Assembly (NCBI RefSeq): GCF_036250735.1
Contig: NZ_CP109430.1
Span: 7,936,001-8,000,000 of the forward strand
Reading direction: 5' to 3'
Source: Streptosporangium sp. NBC_01495
GTDB taxonomy: Bacteria; Actinomycetota; Actinomycetes; Streptosporangiales; Streptosporangiaceae
DNA length: 64,000 nt
Shown: piece after piece, positions 41,871 to 50,412 of the stretch
How the letters are laid out: the number at the start of each line of letters is the position of its first letter
Position numbering within the stretch: the first letter of the stretch is position 1
Program-made: the position numbers and the translations under genes
Notes under the pieces: generated by a model
Databases searched by the model: none
What the model saw: only the letters and a program-made list of their open reading frames with translations
What the model was told of the DNA's origin: nothing

Positions 41871-42994
41871 TACTTCGCCGTGACCTCGGTCGAGAGCCGG
41901 CCGAACTTGACCGAGTCCTCACCCAGGTCGATGATCGACTCGCCCTTGAGCAGGTCGGAGGGGGTCATCTGCAGCGGGGCGTTGTCAGCCTTGAGCTTGG
42001 GGTCCATCGCGTCCATCGCGGCCTTGTTCGGGACCTTGTAGAGGATGTTCTCCGCGGCCCAGCCGTGGACCTTCGGGTCCAGGATGTAGTTGATGAAGGC
42101 GTGCCCCGCCTCCTTGTTCTTGGAGGACTTCAGCACGACCATGGTGTCCACCCACAGGTCGCTGCCCTCCTTCGGGATCACGAACTTGATGTTCTTCTCG
42201 GTGGTCGGGCACCAGCCGTCCCACGCCTCGGCCATCACGATCTCGCCGCTCTTGAGCATGTCGCCGAAGGTGACGTCCTCGTACTTGAGCAGCTTCGGCT
42301 TCGCCTCCTCAAGCTTCGCCTTGACCTTGGCGAGCTCCTCGTCGCTCCTGGTGTTGACCGAGTAGCCGAGCGCCTTGATGGCGGGAAGGGCGAGCCAGCG
42401 CTCGGTGGTCATCATGGTGACCTTCTTGAGCGCCTCGGCCGGCGGGTTGAGAATATCGTTCCAACTCGTCGGCGGGGTATTCACCAGGTCGGTGCGGTAG
42501 CAGATGCCCGTGGTGCCCCAGGTGTAGGGGACCGAGAAGACGTTGCCCTTGTCGTAGGACAGCTCCTTGGCCTCGGGATAGAGGTTCGCGAGGTTCGGGA
42601 TCAGCTCGGGGTGGATCGGCTCCAGCAGCCCGGCCTCGTTGAGCGCCTGGGCGTACTGGCCGGAGACGAAGGCCACGTCGAGACCGGTGTCGGCGCCGGC
42701 GGTGAGCTTCGCCATGATGTCCTCGTTGGTGGCGTGCTCCGTCACCTTGAGGGTGGTCTTGAGGTTGTCCTTGATCCGCTGGGGCAGGTCGGTGGGCGTG
42801 TAGCCCGCCCAGACGGAGATGGTGACGCTCTGCTTGGAGAGATCGGCGTTGGGGTTGAGCTGCGCCGACGAGGCACTGGCGGCGGGCGCGGCAGCGGTGT
42901 CCGCGGCCTCCCCTCCACATGCCGAGACTGCGAGCGCGAGACCGGCGGCCAGGGCGGCGGCCGGAAGACGACGGGTGTACCGAGTGCGGGACAC
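41870..42994 (-). CDS. PotD/PotF-like substrate-binding lipoprotein
   Basis: 374 residues from the GTG at 42994, with GAAGGAG eight bases upstream; the frame is open 100 codons further but that part lies in the divergent promoter region. Lipobox VSAC (Cys about 24). Mature domain of the spermidine/putrescine-binding class: VTISVWAGYTPTDLPQRI, GLDVAFVSGQYAQAL, VPYTWGTTGICYR and AEAWDGWCP. The acidic residues that grip polyamines cannot be assigned with certainty, so amino sugars or other cations are possible, given the neighbouring kinase and SIS genes. Heads the four-gene operon. Confidence 0.9.
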   Translation of the reverse strand: MSRTRYTRRLPAAALAAGLALAVSACGGEAADTAAAPAASASSAQLNPNADLSKQSVTISVWAGYTPTDLPQRIKDNLKTTLKVTEHATNEDIMAKLTAGADTGLDVAFVSGQYAQALNEAGLLEPIHPELIPNLANLYPEAKELSYDKGNVFSVPYTWGTTGICYRTDLVNTPPTSWNDILNPPAEALKKVTMMTTERWLALPAIKALGYSVNTRSDEELAKVKAKLEEAKPKLLKYEDVTFGDMLKSGEIVMAEAWDGWCPTTEKNIKFVIPKEGSDLWVDTMVVLKSSKNKEAGHAFINYILDPKVHGWAAENILYKVPNKAAMDAMDPKLKADNAPLQMTPSDLLKGESIIDLGEDSVKFGRLSTEVTAK

Positions 42995-43124
42995 GGCCGC
43001 TACTCCTTCAGAATTCAGTGTAAGTGGGGTAGACCGGCCGTAAGGGACACGGCAGACCAAAGCAGGAGTGTTGCAGTCAACATTAACTTGAGCAAGACTT
43101 CCCCCGACATCACCACTGGAAAGT

Positions 43125-44318
43125 TTGATCCGTTTGTTAAATCCTGCTTCAATCTGGGACCGGATCGACACGGTTCCCCGGGCCGGCGACGGGCGGACCA
43201 GTGAGCTCATTGAGGCGCTGACCTGCGACGTTCCCGCCCCATTCGGAGTTCGCCGATTCCACTCGCTCCCCGCGGCGATCACTGCTCTTTTCTCAATCGA
43301 CACTCAATTGTCATCGATCGACAGGGCCGTCCGAGGGGCCGAACGGGGCTTCGAGGTCGACCAGACCAACTACTCGGTGGTCGTCGGCGAGAGGGTCGTC
43401 GTGAAATGGCTCACCCCTCCCGCGCCGCTCCCCCAGCCCGCGCCCGACGTGTTCGCGCACCTGGCGTCCGTCGGCTTCACCGCGACCGCCACGCCGTACG
43501 CGTCCGTCTCCCGGCGCGCCGACGACGGCTCCGAGCTGCTGCTCGCCCTCGTCACCGCGTACCTGCCCGAGGCCGCGGACGGCTGGGAGTGGTGCGTGGA
43601 CGAGGCCGTCTCCGGCGGCACCTCCTTCGCCGCCGACCTGGGCGTCCTCTCCGCCGACCTGCACGCGGCGATGGCCACCCCGTCCGCGACCTTCCCCGCC
43701 CCCGTGAGACACGCGGGCGCCGTACGAGCGGAGGAGAAGGGGGAGAACCCGTGGTCGCTCCGGGCGGGCGAGGCGCTGGAGGAGGCGCTGGCGCTGACCG
43801 GCGGCGAGGACGGCGACTGGCTCGCGGAGCACGCGGGCGTGCTCCGCGCCGAGCTGGCGCCCCTGGCCTCCGCGGCGGCCACCCCGCTGATCCGCATCCA
43901 CGGGGACCTGCACGTCGGCCAGATCCTGCGCTGGCGGGACGGCTACGCGGTGATCGACTTCGACGGCAACCCGACTGTCGCGGGCGCCGACCCCTTCCAG
44001 CCCGCGGCCCGCGACCTCGCCCAGCTCACCACGAGCCTCGAACACGTCGGCCAGGTCGCGATCAGGCGCCGCGACGCCGACCCCGAGGTGATCGCCGGAT
44101 GGGCCGCCACGGCCCGCGCGACCCTGGAGTCGGCCTACCTCGGTCGGCTGGACGAGCTGGGCCACGCCGCACTCCTGGACCGTTCCCTGCTGCGCCCGTT
44201 CGAGATCGAGCAGGAGTGCCGCGAGCTCGTCTACGCGGCCAGGCACCTCCCCCGCTGGCGCTACGCCCCGATGGGCGTGCTGCGGTCCCGAACCCGAGGA
44301 ACCCGAGGAACCCGGTAA
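43125..44318 (+). CDS. Maltokinase-fold sugar kinase, probably glucosamine-kinase-like
   Basis: Up to 397 residues; the 5' end is uncertain because the first in-frame start is a TTG with poor spacing and the first 25 codons look non-coding. The kinase signature is clear: catalytic loop IRIHGDLHVGQIL (about 253-265), metal-binding VIDFDGNP (about 274-281) and an N-lobe strand with VVVGERVVVKWL carrying the ATP-binding Lys (about 89-100). The C-terminus shows CRELVYAARHLPRWRYAP, a pattern reported for actinobacterial glucosamine kinases related to maltokinases. Next to it is a SIS-domain sugar-isomerase gene, consistent with amino-sugar metabolism. Divergent from the PotD-like gene. Substrate is inference. 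Confidence 0.75.
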   Translation: MIRLLNPASIWDRIDTVPRAGDGRTSELIEALTCDVPAPFGVRRFHSLPAAITALFSIDTQLSSIDRAVRGAERGFEVDQTNYSVVVGERVVVKWLTPPAPLPQPAPDVFAHLASVGFTATATPYASVSRRADDGSELLLALVTAYLPEAADGWEWCVDEAVSGGTSFAADLGVLSADLHAAMATPSATFPAPVRHAGAVRAEEKGENPWSLRAGEALEEALALTGGEDGDWLAEHAGVLRAELAPLASAAATPLIRIHGDLHVGQILRWRDGYAVIDFDGNPTVAGADPFQPAARDLAQLTTSLEHVGQVAIRRRDADPEVIAGWAATARATLESAYLGRLDELGHAALLDRSLLRPFEIEQECRELVYAARHLPRWRYAPMGVLRSRTRGTRGTR

Positions 44319-44381
44319 AGCCGACGAACCCGGTAAAGCCGACGAACCCGCTTAACTCGCCGAACTCGCTGAACCCGACGA
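44290..44381. repeat. 18-bp tandem repeat at the kinase-SIS junction
   Basis: Two exact 18-bp units (GACGAACCCGGTAAAGCC, 44323-44358 approximately) flanked by diverged copies on both sides; the upstream ones are 9-bp GAACCCGAG words that encode the RGTRGTR end of the kinase. The repeat therefore straddles the stop codon and the gap to the next gene. Confidence 0.7.
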
Positions 44382-44391
44382 AGGAGACCCC

Positions 44392-45411
44392 GTGATCCCC
44401 GAGCTGTATCTCGCCGACCTGGAGGCCAAGCCCGCCGCGCTGGCCGCCCTGGCCGGTGCCCTGGAGACGGGCGACCCCTTCGCGGGGATCCCCTCGGGGA
44501 TCCGGCGGGTGCTCCTCCTCGGCATGGGCAGCTCCCGGTACGCCGCCCGGGTGGCCGCGCTGCGCCTGCGGGCCGCGGGGGTGGACGCCGTGGCCGAGTA
44601 CGCCTCCGCCGCCCTGTCGTACCCGCCGGGACCGGAGACCCTGGTGGTCGCCATCTCCGCCACCGGCGGCAGCCGGGAGACCCTGGACGCGGTCGCCCGC
44701 CACCGAGGCCGGTCCTTCGTCCTCGCGCTGACCAACAACCCGGACTCGGCCGTCACCGAGGGCGCCGACCTGGTGGTCCCGATGGTGGCGGGCGAGGAGC
44801 GCGGCGGCGTCTCCTGCCGGACCTTCCAGCACACCCTCGCCCTGCTCCTGGCACTCGGCGACCGTCTCACCACCCCCGGCCGGGAGGTGCCCGCCCTGGC
44901 CGGGGCGACATCGGGCCCGGTGGGGGGCGAGCCCGGTGGTTTCGGCCGGGACGTGCCCGAGCTGCTCCGCCGTACGGCCGAGGCCACCGCCGACCTGCTC
45001 GACCGCCGTGGCGAGTGGCTGGAACCGGCGGCGGCGCTGCTCGACGGCCCGCACGGCGTCTACACGATCGCTCCCGCCGAACACCTGTCCTCGGCCGAGC
45101 AGTCGGCCCTGATGTTCCGGGAGGGCCCCCGCAGGGCGGCCGACGCGTGCGAGACCGGTGACTGGGCCCATGTGGACGTCTACCTCACCAAGACCCTCGA
45201 CTACCGGGCCATCCTCTTCCCCGGCTCCCGCTACGACGAGCAGGCCATGGACTGGATCCGGCAGCGTGGCTCCACCGTCCTGACCGTCGGCGGCGACCTT
45301 CCCGGCGCCAGGGCCTCCGTCCGCTACCTCCACGACGACGACCCCGACGTGGCGCTCCTGACCGAGACCCTGGTGGCCGAGCTCGTCGCCGCCCGCTGGT
45401 GGCTCGCCTGA
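44392..45411 (+). CDS. SIS-domain sugar isomerase/deaminase-like protein
   Basis: 339 residues with two SIS folds like the isomerase half of GlmS or AgaS. First fold: LLLGMGSSRYAARVAAL (about 42-58), AISATGGSRETLDAVARH (about 88-105). The second, diverged fold covers about 190-335 with SAEQSALMFREGPRRAA, the region that in GlmS carries the conserved Glu. It probably interconverts or deaminates amino-sugar phosphates made by the adjacent kinase. GTG start with AAGGAG upstream. Convergent with conservon C, 13 bp apart. Confidence 0.87.
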   Translation: MIPELYLADLEAKPAALAALAGALETGDPFAGIPSGIRRVLLLGMGSSRYAARVAALRLRAAGVDAVAEYASAALSYPPGPETLVVAISATGGSRETLDAVARHRGRSFVLALTNNPDSAVTEGADLVVPMVAGEERGGVSCRTFQHTLALLLALGDRLTTPGREVPALAGATSGPVGGEPGGFGRDVPELLRRTAEATADLLDRRGEWLEPAAALLDGPHGVYTIAPAEHLSSAEQSALMFREGPRRAADACETGDWAHVDVYLTKTLDYRAILFPGSRYDEQAMDWIRQRGSTVLTVGGDLPGARASVRYLHDDDPDVALLTETLVAELVAARWWLA

Positions 45412-45424
45412 GGCTCCCGGAGCA

Positions 45425-46012
45425 CTAGCCCCTGAGGTGGTTGAGGACGCGTTCGAGGAGGTCGGGCCCGGGGCCCGCCGCGGTGACCCTGGGGTGGTGG
45501 ATCCGCACCAGGCCCTCGGACTCCATGTCGGAGACCAGGACGCGGGTGACACCGAGAGGGACACTCAGGAGAGCGGATATCTCCGCGATCGAGCGGATAC
45601 TGCGGCACAGATCGCTGATGAAGCGATATTCCCGGACGTAGGACAGGCCGAGCGGGGCCGTGGTCGTGGTCGAGACCAGCGCCTCCATGGCGAGCCTGGA
45701 ACTCGGGACGACCCGCCCCCCGGTCACGGCGTACATCCGGACCAGCGAGCTCTCCTCGTCGGCCGGCTCGTCGTGCTCGGGCTCGTACCCGAAGCGCCCG
45801 TCCCGCCGGGCTCCGGACCCGGGCGTCTCCCCGGGTGAGCCGTATCGCGGCGGTTCAGCGCCGGTGGGGGGAACGGACGACGCGACCTCGGGCGTCTCCC
45901 CCGACGGCTCGGCCGGGAAGCCGTACCGGGGCGTGTCCTCCCACCGCTCGTCCCACGGGAAGGCGCGGCCGTCGTGAAGCCCCTGCCCCCGGTCCCGGTT
46001 GTCGGCCCGCAC
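45425..46012 (-). CDS. cvnC: Conservon C DUF742 protein (CvnC-like)
   Basis: 195 residues from the GTG at 46012, one base after the kinase stop. A low-complexity acidic N-terminus (about 1-85) with repeated RYG and EPSGETPE words precedes the DUF742 core SLVRMYAVTGGRVVPSSRLA (about 88-107), IRSIAEISALLSVPLGVTRVL and the end LLERVLNHLRG. In the other three clusters the core starts with RPYAVTGGR. No roadblock gene lies between it and the kinase and no GTPase gene follows. Confidence 0.9.
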   Translation of the reverse strand: MRADNRDRGQGLHDGRAFPWDERWEDTPRYGFPAEPSGETPEVASSVPPTGAEPPRYGSPGETPGSGARRDGRFGYEPEHDEPADEESSLVRMYAVTGGRVVPSSRLAMEALVSTTTTAPLGLSYVREYRFISDLCRSIRSIAEISALLSVPLGVTRVLVSDMESEGLVRIHHPRVTAAGPGPDLLERVLNHLRG

Positions 46013-46013
46013 G

Positions 46014-48869
46014 CTACCCCTCCCGGTTCGGGAGCTCGTTGCGTGCCCTGCGCACGCCCTCCTGGAAGCTCGACAGGCGGCTGCGCACCCGCTCGGGCGA
46101 GAGGGGCGGCGTGCCCGGCGCCGGGGACGGCTCGGGCCGGGCGAGCGGCGCGACCGAGCCGGGGACCAGGTTGGCCCGGGGAGTGCGCCTGGGCAGGCCG
46201 GCCTCGGTCGTACCGCCGTGCGCGGGGGCGCTCGCCGCCTGGGCGGCCTGCCAGCCGCTGTCACCGGGCGAGGTCCACGGCTCGGGCTCGGCCGGGGACT
46301 CCCCGGGCGCGGGATCGCCGGAGGCGGATTCACCAGAGGCGGAGTCGCCGGAAGCGGAGTCGCCGGAGGCGGCGCCCTCCTCGGGGTGGGCCGCCCGCGC
46401 ACCGGAGTCCCGGGAGATCTCGGAGATCCGGAACCAGCCGGACTCGACCGCGGCGAAGATCGGCAGAAAGTCGTCCTCCCGCTCCGCCGGGCCCTGGCCG
46501 GCGAAGGAACCGGACGGGGAGTCGAGCGGTCCCGGGAGGCGGTCGAACGGGCCGGGGGGCGGCTGCGGGAACTCCCCTCGTTCCCCCGGCGGGCGGAGCC
46601 GCTCCGCGGGCGGGCTCCACACGCTCCGCGAGGGCGGCGACGGCACCCGCTCGGCGGGAAATTCCGTGGTCGTGGGCGCCGCGAGCAGGGGAACCCTCGG
46701 GGGCGGGCCCGCGGCCCCCGGAGCCTGGGGGAACGGCGAACCGGACGCGTCGCCGGGAACGTGGGGGAACGGCGAACCGGGTGAACCACCCGTGTCACCG
46801 GGGAACGGGGCACCGGCCCCGGGGAAGCCGACCACACCGGCGGGAAGACCGGCCGCGCCCGGCGGCATGCCGGGGAAGGCCGCGGCGGACCCCGGGTAGC
46901 CGGTCTGCTGGATCCCGATGGGCGGCAGGACGAGGAGCGCCTCAGGGAGCAGGATCATCGCGGCCAGGCCGGAGTCCTGGGGGCGGAGCTGGACGCGGAT
47001 ACCGTGCTTGAGCGCGAGGCGGCTGACGACGAACAGGCCCATGTGGCGGGCGATTGAGGCGTCGGCGGCCTGCGGGTTGGCCAGGCGCCAGTTGGCCTCC
47101 GAGAGCTCGTCGAGCGTCATGCCGATGCCCCTGTCGGTCACCGAGACCATCACGCCGCCGCCGTCGATGCGGCTGCTGGACACCGTGACCCTGGTGTCCG
47201 GCTGTGAGAACGAGACGGCGTTCTCGACCAGCTCGGCGAGGAGGTGGACCACGTCGCTCACCGCGGGGCCCGCGACGGCCACCTCCGACTGGACCCGGTT
47301 CGTCACCCGCTCGTAGTTCTCCACCTCCGACAGCGAGGCCCTGACCACGTCCATCAGCTCGACCGGCTCCCTCCAGCGCCGTGCCACCTCCTGCCCGGCG
47401 AGGACGAGCAGGTTCTCGCTGTTGCGGCGCATGCGGGTGGCGAGGTGGTCGAGCTTGAACAGGTCCGCCAGCCGCTGGTCGTCACGCTCTCCGCGCTCCA
47501 GCCGCTCGACCAGGCTGAGCTGGCGTTCCACCAGGGTCTGGCTCCGCCGGGAGAGGTTGACGAACATCGCGTTCACGGTGTTGCGCAGCCTGGCCTCGTC
47601 GCCCGCCAGCCGCACGGCCTCCCGGTGGACCTCGTCGAACGCCCTGGCCACCTCGCCGATCTCGTCGCGCGACAGCACCCCGATCGGTGGCACGTCGGCG
47701 ACGATCTCCCCTCCGTGCGACTCGCGGACCCGCTGGACGTATGCGGGCAGCCGCTCCCCCGCCACCTCCAGCGCCTCCCTGCGCAGCCGCCGCAGCGGCC
47801 TGACCAGCGAGCGCACCACCCCGATGGTGATCACCAGCACGAGCGCCAGCAGGGCGACGACGGCCACCGTGACCAGCAGGGCTTGGTTCTTCTCGTCGTC
47901 GCCGAGCCGCTGGCTGCGCGCGACGATGTCCTGGGCGTGCCGCTCCTCGGCCTCGCGCATGTTGCCGATGATGACGGTGGCCGCGTCGTACCACTCCTTG
48001 GCGTCGTCCTTCCGCTCCAGGTCCAGGCCCTTCAGCGGAATACCGGAGGCCGCGCGGAGCAGGACCAGCTCGCGGATGAGCTCGGCGCGTTCGGCGGTAC
48101 GGCCGTTGACGGTCTCGTCGAAGAGACGGCGGTCCCGGCTGCCGGCCTCGGCGGCGAAGGTCCTGCGCTCGTTGCGCTCGGTGGAGAGCGCGCCGAGGAA
48201 CTGCTCCATCTGCCCCTGCTCGAACCGTCCCGCCACGAGCACCACCGTCAGCAGTGCCCGCTGGAAGGAGATGGCCTCCTTGGCGCGGGCGAGCGCGTCC
48301 AGGGTGAGCGCCTGGCCGAACAGGACGTCGTCGGCGCTGCCCTTGCCGAGCTCGTCGTGCAGGGAGAGCAGGTCGGCGATGACCAGGGAGTAGGCGGCGA
48401 TGGCCGCGTCGGGCAGCAGCGTCGACTTCAGGGCCTGCTCGCGCAGCGGGAGGAGGTCGTCCAGACGGGTGATCGCGGTCTCGACCTCGTCCCTGGTACG
48501 GCCGGTCACCTCCGCGCCGAGCAGGGAACCGCTCTCGCGGACGCGCGCCACGGAGCTGTCGACCAGGTCCATCTGGGCCCTTAGGTTCTCCACGCCGTCC
48601 TGCGGGCGGCCGCGGACGATGAACCAGGCGGTGTGGTCGCGCTCCTCGGCCAGCTCGTGGGTGAGCGTGCCGATGCGGGCGGAGAGCCGGGCGAGGTCGT
48701 TGACCCGCTGGTAGTCGCCCGCGGCGCGCATCGAGGCGAACACCTGGACACCGCCGAGCAGCGCCGCGGCGATCGTGGGCACCAGAATGAGCGCGACCAG
48801 GCGACGGCGCACCCGCCAGTTCCGCAGGCGCAGACGACCGCCCGCGCCTTGGATCTCGTGTGTACTCAC
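46014..48869 (-). CDS. cvnA: Conservon C nitrate-sensor-like histidine kinase (CvnA-like)
   Basis: 951 residues from the GTG at 48869 (AGAGGG about ten bases upstream); an in-frame ATG at 48956 lies across the shared upstream motif. TM1 near 22-45, NIT-type sensor domain, TM2 with LVTVAVVALLALVLVITIGV, HAMP, DHp-like LDHLATRMRRNSENLLVL, ATPase ELVENA and DRGIGM. Tail of about 270 residues is Pro/Gly/Ser-rich, with a run of SGDSA-type repeats (near 46320-46375), and ends in FLPIFAAVESGWFR, GLPRRTPRANLVPG and RLSSFQEGVRRAR. These tail motifs are the most diverged of the four. Confidence 0.92.
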   Translation of the reverse strand: MSTHEIQGAGGRLRLRNWRVRRRLVALILVPTIAAALLGGVQVFASMRAAGDYQRVNDLARLSARIGTLTHELAEERDHTAWFIVRGRPQDGVENLRAQMDLVDSSVARVRESGSLLGAEVTGRTRDEVETAITRLDDLLPLREQALKSTLLPDAAIAAYSLVIADLLSLHDELGKGSADDVLFGQALTLDALARAKEAISFQRALLTVVLVAGRFEQGQMEQFLGALSTERNERRTFAAEAGSRDRRLFDETVNGRTAERAELIRELVLLRAASGIPLKGLDLERKDDAKEWYDAATVIIGNMREAEERHAQDIVARSQRLGDDEKNQALLVTVAVVALLALVLVITIGVVRSLVRPLRRLRREALEVAGERLPAYVQRVRESHGGEIVADVPPIGVLSRDEIGEVARAFDEVHREAVRLAGDEARLRNTVNAMFVNLSRRSQTLVERQLSLVERLERGERDDQRLADLFKLDHLATRMRRNSENLLVLAGQEVARRWREPVELMDVVRASLSEVENYERVTNRVQSEVAVAGPAVSDVVHLLAELVENAVSFSQPDTRVTVSSSRIDGGGVMVSVTDRGIGMTLDELSEANWRLANPQAADASIARHMGLFVVSRLALKHGIRVQLRPQDSGLAAMILLPEALLVLPPIGIQQTGYPGSAAAFPGMPPGAAGLPAGVVGFPGAGAPFPGDTGGSPGSPFPHVPGDASGSPFPQAPGAAGPPPRVPLLAAPTTTEFPAERVPSPPSRSVWSPPAERLRPPGERGEFPQPPPGPFDRLPGPLDSPSGSFAGQGPAEREDDFLPIFAAVESGWFRISEISRDSGARAAHPEEGAASGDSASGDSASGESASGDPAPGESPAEPEPWTSPGDSGWQAAQAASAPAHGGTTEAGLPRRTPRANLVPGSVAPLARPEPSPAPGTPPLSPERVRSRLSSFQEGVRRARNELPNREG

Positions 48870-48893
48870 CGAACGCTGCCCTCTCGGTGGATG

Positions 48894-48938
48894 AACCCCT
48901 GGCCGAATTTCCCGTGGTTCCCGGCAATTCGAGCACAT
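48894..48938 (-). promoter_or_regulatory. 45-bp motif upstream of conservon C, shared with conservon B
   Basis: Ungapped partner of 35644-35688: ATGTGCTC, AATTGC, AAAT, CGGC and AGGGGTT are kept at identical spacing, while the 13 bases between AATTGC and AAAT differ completely. That pattern looks like a binding site or RNA element and not general sequence similarity. Confidence 0.7.
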
Positions 48939-49248
48939 ATCAACCGGTGGGGCCAAGCGAACACAGCTCTATAAATGGGTATTCGTGGTGAAGTAGGGAC
49001 TGGATCCGGCGCTCCAGCTATGGCTGGAACCCCGGTTTCGGTCGTCCGAATACTCTCATTAGGTATTTCCCGCCCCGTATGGCCGTTTGCACCGTTCCAA
49101 CCCGGGGTCGCGAGGGGAGCCCGTTGGCTTTCGGAAGACCGCAACATTGTGATCCACGATATTTACCCCCTATCTTGACTCCCTACATCCGTAATCCTCA
49201 CCACGCCCCCGGTCCACCGAATCCGGGCGGCGGGCCCTGGAGGAGACC
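48939..49248. other. Divergent intergenic region before the betaine-type binding protein
   Basis: About 310 bp between divergent genes, A/T-richer than average near 49000-49190. A possible -35 (TTGACT at 49175) has no matching -10. I see no RNA gene, operator or long repeat. Confidence 0.4.
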
Positions 49249-50271
49249 GTGGCCACACCCGGCGACGCCGCGAACCAGGTTCGCGCTTCCCGCCCGCCCT
49301 CCCTTCCCCGGCCCCTTTCCCGCCTCCCGGCGCTCGGCGCGGCCACCGCGCTGCTCCTCTCGCTCGCCGCGTGCACCGGCCAGGACGCGCGGGAGGCGAC
49401 CGCGCCGGCGTCCCCGGCCTCCGGCGGCGGGACCGTGAGGATCGCCGTCAACGGATGGGCGGGCTACGAGGCCGGTGCCGCGGTCATCGGCCGCCTGCTG
49501 ACCCAGGAGCTCGGCTACCGGGTGCAGACGGTGAGCCTCGACCCGCTCCAGTCCTGGGAGGGCCTCGAAAAGGGCACGGTGGACGTGATCGTGGAGAACT
49601 GGGGACGGGAGGCGCTGAAGCAGACCTACATCGAGGAGAAAAAGGTCGCGGTCTCCGCCGGAAGAAGCGGCCCCAGGGGCGTCATCGGCTGGTACGTCCC
49701 CCAGTGGATGGTGGACGAGTATCCCGGGATCACCGACTGGCGGCAGCTCAACAAGTACGCCCGCCTCTTCAGAACCAAAAAATCCGGCGATCTGGGTCAG
49801 CTGCTCGACGGAGACCCCTCGCGTGCCACCAACGACGAGGCCCTGATCCGCAACCTCGACCTCGGCTACCGGGTCGTCCACGCGGGCGGCGAGAAGGCGC
49901 TGATCGACGCCGCCAGGCGGGCGACCCGCGACCGGACCCCGCTGCTGATGCACTTCTACGAGCCGCAGTGGCTTTTCACCCAGATCAAACTGGTGAAGGT
50001 CAGCCTTCCGCCGTACGCGATCGGCTGCGACGCCGACCCCGCCAAGGTCAGGTGCGACTACCCGCCCTACCTGCTCGACAAGATCGTGAGCAGGCGGTTC
50101 GCCGACACCGGCGGCAGGGCCTACGAGCTGGTCAGGAACTTCACCTGGACGAACGAGCAGCAGAACGCGGTGGCGAACGACATGACCGACAACGGCCTCG
50201 ACGCCGCTCGGGCGGCCCAGAAGTGGATCGACGCCAACAAAATAACCTGGAAGCAGTGGATACCGGGCTGA
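49249..50271 (+). CDS. Glycine-betaine/choline-type (OpuAC) substrate-binding lipoprotein
   Basis: 340 residues from a GTG with GGAGGAG upstream. Lipobox LAAC (Cys about 42). The mature part is OpuAC-like: VRIAVNGWAGYEAGAAVIG (about 62-80), LEKGTVDVIVENWG (about 104-117), GVIGWYVPQW and LLMHFYEPQWLF, with the Trp/Tyr residues expected to cage a quaternary amine. No permease or ATPase gene lies beside it, so it must serve a transporter elsewhere or act as a sensor partner; it sits between two conservons. Its end converges on conservon D. Confidence 0.9.
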   Translation: MATPGDAANQVRASRPPSLPRPLSRLPALGAATALLLSLAACTGQDAREATAPASPASGGGTVRIAVNGWAGYEAGAAVIGRLLTQELGYRVQTVSLDPLQSWEGLEKGTVDVIVENWGREALKQTYIEEKKVAVSAGRSGPRGVIGWYVPQWMVDEYPGITDWRQLNKYARLFRTKKSGDLGQLLDGDPSRATNDEALIRNLDLGYRVVHAGGEKALIDAARRATRDRTPLLMHFYEPQWLFTQIKLVKVSLPPYAIGCDADPAKVRCDYPPYLLDKIVSRRFADTGGRAYELVRNFTWTNEQQNAVANDMTDNGLDAARAAQKWIDANKITWKQWIPG

Positions 50272-50412
50272 CCCCGCCAAACGAACCGGAGCGTTCCCCT
50301 CTTCCGGCCGAGACGCCCGAAGATCGCTCCCGGAGAGCCCGGAACCCCCGGTCGCGTTCTCACCGAGACGGTCCCGTGAAACGCGGGCCCGCCCCCGGAG
50401 AGAACGCCGGAA

